From: Uloborus plumipes
Taxonomy: Eukaryota; Arthropoda; Arachnida; Araneae; Uloboridae
NCBI GenBank assembly: GCA_038373865.1
Contig: JAXGGA010002379.1
Location: 1-64,000, forward strand
Direction of reading: 5' to 3'
DNA: 64,000 bases
Under the pieces are notes generated by a model. It saw only the letters and a program-made list of their open reading frames with translations, was not told the origin of the DNA and did no database searches. Shown here piece after piece: positions 59,515-64,000 of the stretch. The translations under genes and the position numbers were made by a program. The stretch's first letter is position 1. Every line of letters starts with the position of its first letter.

Positions 59515-60733
59515 CACTGAAGTGACAAAAGTCATGGGATACCTCTTAATATCGTGTCGGCCCTCCTTTTGCCCGGCGAAGTGCAACAACTCGACGTGGC
59601 ATGGACTCAACAAGTCGTTGGAAGTCTTCTGCAGGAATATTTGAGCCATGCTGTCTCGATAGACGTCCATAATTGTGAAAGCGTTGATGGGGCAGGATTT
59701 TGGGCACGAACAGACCTCTCGATGGTGTCCCATAAATGCTCAATGGGATTCATGTCGGGCGATCTAGGTGGCCAAATCATTCGTTGGAATTGTCCAGAAT
59801 TTTCTTCAAACCAATTGCGAACAGTTGTGGCCCGGTGACATGGCGCATTGTCATCCATAAAAATCCCATCGTTGTTTGGGTACATGAAGTCCATGAATGG
59901 CTGCAAGTGATCTCCAAGTAGCTGCACATAAGCATTTCCAGTCAATGTTCGGTCCAGTCGCACTAGAGGACCAAGTCCATGCCATGAAAAAACAGCCCAC
60001 ACCATTACGGAGCCACCACCAGCTTGAACAGTGCCTTGCTGACAGTTTGGGTCCATGGCTTCGTGGGGTCTGCGCCACACTCGAACCCTACCATCGGCTC
60101 TTACCAGCTGAAATCGTGACTCATCGGACCAGGCCACGGTTTTCCATTCATCTAGGGACCAACCGATATGCTCACGTGCCCACGAGAGTCGCTGCAAGCG
60201 ATGTCGTTCTGTCAGTAAAGGCACTCGAGTCGGTCTTCTGCTGGAATAGCCCAAGAAATCCAAATTTCTCCGCACAGTTCTAGCAGACACGTCCATTGTA
60301 CGTCCCACATTGATTTCTACGGTGATTTGACGCAGTGTTGCTTGTCTGTTAGAATTTACGACTCTTTGCAGACGTCGCCGGTCTCGATCTTTAAGTGCAG
60401 GCGGTCGACCACTGCGCTGTCCATGGTGGGATGTTATGCCTGAAATTTCATACTCTCGGCACACTCTTGACACAGTGGATCTGGGAATGTTGAATTCTCT
60501 AACGATTTCCGAAATGGCATGACCCATGCGTCTAGCTCCAACTAACATTCCGCGTTCAAAGTCTGTTAATTCACGTCGTGCGGTCATCATCACGTTAAAA
60601 CCTCTTCACATGAATAACTTGAACAGAAATGAAAGCTCTGTAAAAGCACTGCGCATTTATACCTGTTCTATGCGATGCTACTGCCATCTGAAAATTTGCA
60701 TATTGCTATCCCATGACTTTTGTCACTTCAGTG
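59515..60733 (-). mobile_element. Tc1/mariner DD36E (Incomer-type) transposon
   Basis: It has perfect 27-bp TIRs beginning CACTGAAGTGACAAAAGTCA, flanked by TA at 59513-59514 and 60734-60735, and totals 1219 bp. It carries a transposase gene on the minus strand with a single frame break near its end. The catalytic spacing (36 residues between the second D and the E) matches the DD36E Incomer lineage described in animals. Confidence 0.9.
59546..60593 (-). pseudogene. DD36E Tc1-like transposase, one frameshift near the C terminus
   Basis: The main frame gives 328 codons from MMMTARRELTDFERG. Residues about 1-55 form the first helix-turn-helix (MGHAISEIVREFNIPRSTVS) and about 65-125 the second (RQATLRQITVEIN, RTVRRNLDFLGYSSRR), with a GRPP motif between them. 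The catalytic triad is D in WSDESRF (about 156), D in FMDDNAPCH (about 247) and E in NPIEHLW (about 284), 36 residues apart from the second D. GGGSVMVWAVFS is also present. A one-base gain in a short A run at about 59640-59642 shifts the last 30 or so residues into a short wrong tail; the normal end (QRLVESMPRRVVALRRAKGG, stop at 59546) is readable in the next frame. Confidence 0.9.
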
Positions 60734-60899
60734 TATATATATTTTTTAATTTCTGAAATAAGTAGGTGATTCACTATCAGAAAGGTTCATTCTAAAGTTT
60801 TATCTTGTTTTTGTTGCTGTATTGATAGCTGAAAGTTCTAGGTTAGCCAAGATCAACAAAAGATCTCTTAAATGGCCGACTACTGGAGCACTTACCCTA

Positions 60900-62439
60900 T
60901 GTCCCTAATCTAGCTTAAAGCGTATGATCCTTAAAGGATCAAATGCTTTTAAAAGCTGTACAATATAAAGTTTCCTTAAAATTCGTGGAATCACTAGAAC
61001 GTGCCTAATCTATTTTTTTTTGGGGGGGGGGCTTAAATTCTAAAATGTGAGGTTCAACTATACATTCAACTAATCGAAATAACGTGTTTTCTCTATAACA
61101 CATATTCATTTTGCTACTAAAAAGACATTCTTTACTAAAACAAAATGCATAAGCGTTGCCTTTGAAATAAGCTCAAAAATATTGTACAAATTATTTTGGA
61201 TGTTCAGTTTGTAATAAATCTAAGTTCATTTTCTTTCTTACTTTTGTGGCAGTGCAAAATAACTAAACATGTATTCCTTTTTTTAAGACAGTCTTTTTTT
61301 ACACCATGTTATTCAGTCCAGTTTTGTCCTGAAGTAAAATATTATCATAATTGATATTATTATTTCTTTTTTTATTCATGAAAATATAAATAAATAAGTA
61401 ATTTAAAAATATTTAGTATAAAATTGGTTTTTGTCGACTCATTAGAAAGTATTGTGTGGCTGTTCTTTGACTGATAAAACAAAACTCTCAATAAATGTAT
61501 GTTATATGGCCAATATATAATACAAACTTATAATTTCATTCTATTTTATTATTTATTTAATTATGTATTTTGTTATTTAGTTTAACATCTGACAGAAATT
61601 ATTCAAAAGTATTTATACCAAGACTAAGCAAAATAAAATAATATAATGACGAACATAGGAATGTTTTTGGCAGTTGCAAAAAAATCATAATATGAAAAGC
61701 AATGTTGTATTAAAAGTATTTGTTAGCAAAATTATCAACTTTTTTCCCAAATTTAACAAAAAGTTATCACAGGAAAAGAAGTAAAATACTAAATAAAAGA
61801 ATATTGTATTAAAAGAAAATGCAGTCTAATGTAAAGTATGAAAAAATAAATCTTATTTTTAATTTAAAGAATATTGAAAGGTTTAAGCAGGTTTGGTCTA
61901 AAAGCCTTATTGAAAGTGACACATCTATGATGGAGTAGTTTGGAGATAAAAGAATGACTTTGATAAAGTGCCTGGGATATCAGAGATTTCAAATGTTCGG
62001 TTTTTTTTTTGCCTCTTCTCGTCCACTTTGTTTTTCGTTTGGAGCAGAATGTATCACTTCGGAACTCAGACAAAATGTGTTAGTTTGGTATGATCTTTCT
62101 GCATTTGGGTCATTCCAGCGAAAACACAGGTCTACAAAAAAATTTTTTTTTTTTTGGTGCCTAGGATTTTTAAGCAGATTTTAACTATATTTCTATTGCT
62201 GAATCTGAATATGCAAGCAGTTTTTCTGCATCAGCTCTAGATTTTTAGATAAATTCACTTATCTATCAATGCTTTTTTCCATGTAATACGCTCAAGTATG
62301 AGTGTTGTAAAGTTTATACAGGGACAGATTCTTGTATATTTTCCTTATTGTCTGTCTTATTTTGAAACCAATTGAATTTAAAATAATAATAATTATGAAA
62401 TAACTAATTACTCTTAAAAATGATTATTATTTTAATTTA
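60900..62439. other. AT-rich spacer
   Basis: A G run sits at 61022. No coding or repeat structure is supported. Confidence 0.5.
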
Positions 62440-62922
62440 TCTATATGTATAAAAATAAATATATGTATATTTGCTTGTTCCTTATACAAATCCACAGTCG
62501 GATTTTCATCAAACTTGGCACAGAGGTTCCTTCGTGCACTACAATTCACATAGGCGGGGTTTGGAAATATTTAAAAACTCCAAAAAGCTCAAAACTCAAA
62601 TTTTTCGTCCCAAAATGGCCATTTTCTTTCAATTTTGAATAGATAGAGTAATAGAGATATAAGCCTTCAAAAATACAAATTGAAAACACTTAACACATTT
62701 AAATACGAGTATTTTCTGACGATTAACAATTAATTATTAGCAATTAAAGATTACGATTAACAATGAATTATCAATTCAAGGCTCACCTTTTTCATTTTAA
62801 CATGAAATAAGTTAAAAACAATTACTGTTACAATTATTTGCATTCAACACTATTTGAACCACTATTAGGAACTACTATTTTGTATTAATAAGCACCCGGG
62901 CAAAGCCGGGTAATAACCCTAG
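62440..62922 (+). mobile_element. Helitron-like non-autonomous element, clean copy
   Basis: It begins TCTATATGTATAAAAATAAA after host A and ends CTAG before host T, the A|T insertion and TC...CTRR ends of Helitrons. The hairpin CCCGGGCAAAGCCGGG lies 9 bases before the CTAG. The interior matches the interrupted copy at 37487-40103. It has no coding. Confidence 0.75.
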
Positions 62923-62944
62923 TTTATTATAAAAGGAAGACTAA

Positions 62945-63655
62945 CAATATAAGATATATAACTGACTGGTTGACCTTGGTTGTTCCTTGTGTCTTGTGCA
63001 TCTGGGATAGCAGAGACAAAACGCAACACTGGGTTAGAAAAGAGTGGCCTAGGACAGCAAACATGGATGTTGGGGAAAAGAATATCATCAATGATCCATT
63101 AGTTCCAAGAGAGAAAATCATCTTTCCACCACTGCATATCAAGCTGGGTCTAATGAAGCAGTTTGTAAAGGCTCTTGATAAGAATGGATCATGCTTTGAA
63201 TATATTGGGGTAAAAATGCCTCAGCTGAGTATGGAAAAATTTAAAGCAGGAATATTTGATAGCCCACAAATAAGACAGCTGATGGCTTCATAAATTCAAT
63301 GATTGAGATTGAACAAAAAGCCTGAAATTCATTTGTTTCAGTTGTCCAAAATTTTTTGGGTAAACATAAAGCTGAAAACTATGTTGAATTAGTCAATGGA
63401 GATGCTGAATAATTTCAGATCACTTGGGTGTAACATGAGCAGAAGAGTGCACTATTTACACAACCACTTAGACCGTTTTCCTGATAATTTAGGAGACATT
63501 AGTATGGTGAAAGATTTCACCGAGATATAAAATGCATGGGGGATCGTTATCGAGGAAGATGGGATACTCACTTGATGGAAAATTACTGCTGAATTTTAAA
63601 ACGCGGATTTGTTCTAAAATATGCTCAAGAATGTCACGCAAAAGAGGTTTCCGGT
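62945..63655 (+). pseudogene. Second orphan transposon-associated protein family, degenerate
   Basis: A 107-codon frame (open from about 62960 to 63293) reads PCVLCIWDSRDKTQHWVRKE, VGEKNI, PLVPREKIIFPPLHIKLGLM, QFVKALDKNGSCF, IFDSPQIRQLM. Beyond its stop, other frames continue the same family: FVSVVQNFLGKHKAENY, HYLHNHLDRFPDNLGDIS, ERFHRDIKCMGDRYRGRW and MENYC. The order C-x-x-C-x-W-D-S-R, L-P-P-L-H-I-K-L-G-L-M-K-x-F-V-K-A-L-D, H-L-D-x-F-P-x-N-L-G, E-R-F-H-x-D-I and R-Y-x-G-x-W belongs to an uncharacterised protein family frequent in arthropod genomes, probably from a mobile element. At least four breaks make it a pseudogene. It may be related to the family in the hAT-like elements, but the two share no motif here. 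Confidence 0.6.
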
Positions 63656-63660
63656 GAGTA

Positions 63661-64000
63661 ACTGGCTTAAATGATGACTTTTTCTGTTTTCTTTTGTATA
63701 TAATAAATAATATCTGTGTAATATAATAAAAATTAATTGTTTAATTTGTTTTTTTTAAACCATGTTTTTTCTTTTCAAATAGTGTTATGTACAATTCATT
63801 AAAATGTTAATATCTTAAAAATTCGAGCTGATAGGCAAAAACTAATAGCATATTTGAATTCAGGGCCTCAAATTCATAAGAAATCACCTCCAAAATCTTC
63901 GGCACCAAAACCACTGTTGACTAGTGAAATGGTACGAATCATGTCCGAGATTTTAGAATTTTTTGAAATCAATTTTAATAACTACCATCCATTAAGGGTA
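63661..64000. other. AT-rich end of window
   Basis: No gene is recognised up to the window edge. Confidence 0.5.

Larger units (their letters stand above)
59224..60897. mobile_element. Pogo-like MITE with AGTAGTCGGCCA ends, host to a Tc1-like element
   Basis: The TIR GGGTAAGTGCTCCAGTAGTC (continuing GGCCA) and its inverse are flanked by TA at 59222-59223 and 60898-60899. An extra copy of GGCCGACTACTGGAGCATTTA lies inside at about 59462. Without the nested element it is about 450 bp with no coding. Confidence 0.75.

Noticed and set aside
59554..60283. Plus-strand frames of 94 and 128 codons
   Set aside because: They are antisense to the DD36E transposase.
62970..63293. The 107-codon frame as a functional host gene
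   Set aside because: Family sequence continues beyond its stop in other frames with several more breaks, so it is a piece of a pseudogene.

Overview
The window is AT-rich eukaryotic DNA with no convincing host protein-coding gene. Its mix of mobile elements (pogo/Tigger, Tc1 of the DD36E kind, Copia, a Penelope-like element, Helitrons, piggyBac-like and hAT-like elements) together with uncharacterised transposon-associated proteins that I know mainly from arthropods suggests an arthropod. A spider or other chelicerate is a weaker guess. Nearly every open frame that can be supported belongs to a mobile element or its remains.

Layout. 1-1.2 kb: a decaying tandem array of tRNA-Arg(TCT) units. 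1.56-4.7 kb: a TIR element with a minisatellite-like interior, then a TTAA-flanked element carrying a nested fold-back hAT-like element. 9.4-14.2 kb: another copy of the 1.56 kb family, a possible piggyBac-like MITE, Helitron-like pieces around long (CA)n/(TA)n tracts, and a 652-bp palindromic MITE inside (TA)n. 15.2-17.0 kb: a pogo-like element carrying a piggyBac-like MITE. 19.75-23.24 kb: a 5'-truncated Penelope-like element, a 670-bp palindrome, and a second pogo-like element. 23.36-28.11 kb: a young, almost intact Copia element on the minus strand. 29.2-33.7 kb: two piggyBac-like MITEs. 34.4-41.7 kb: a TIR element next to a Tc1 relic that holds a hAT-like element, which holds a Helitron, which holds a fourth element (four layers). 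45.1-48.4 kb: a pogo-like element retaining a transposase C-terminal exon, a third minisatellite-type MITE with its own insertion, and a candidate hAT-like element. 51.2-55.45 kb: a pogo-like element holding a Tigger MITE and a 2.4-kb giant palindrome. 56.6-57.0 kb: a fourth minisatellite-type MITE. 59.2-60.9 kb: a pogo-like MITE holding a nearly intact DD36E Tc1-like element. 62.4-63.7 kb: a clean Helitron followed by a pseudogene of a transposon-associated orphan family.

Three themes deserve attention. First, five TA-flanked elements share TAGGG ends, and at least four of them repeat a family-specific motif internally. The motif differs between families while the architecture stays the same, and two to three of the five keep only the C-terminal end of a pogo-type transposase. 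Second, two elements with nearly the same TIR (TAGGGTGxAxCGAAAAAAA) and perfect 8-bp target duplications carry remains of the same arthropod orphan protein family; in one, the gene fragment has been duplicated into a giant inverted repeat. Third, TTAA-flanked MITEs have short perfect hairpins near their ends, again with a different sequence in each family.

All assignments come from reading the sequence and from general knowledge of families; no database search was run.
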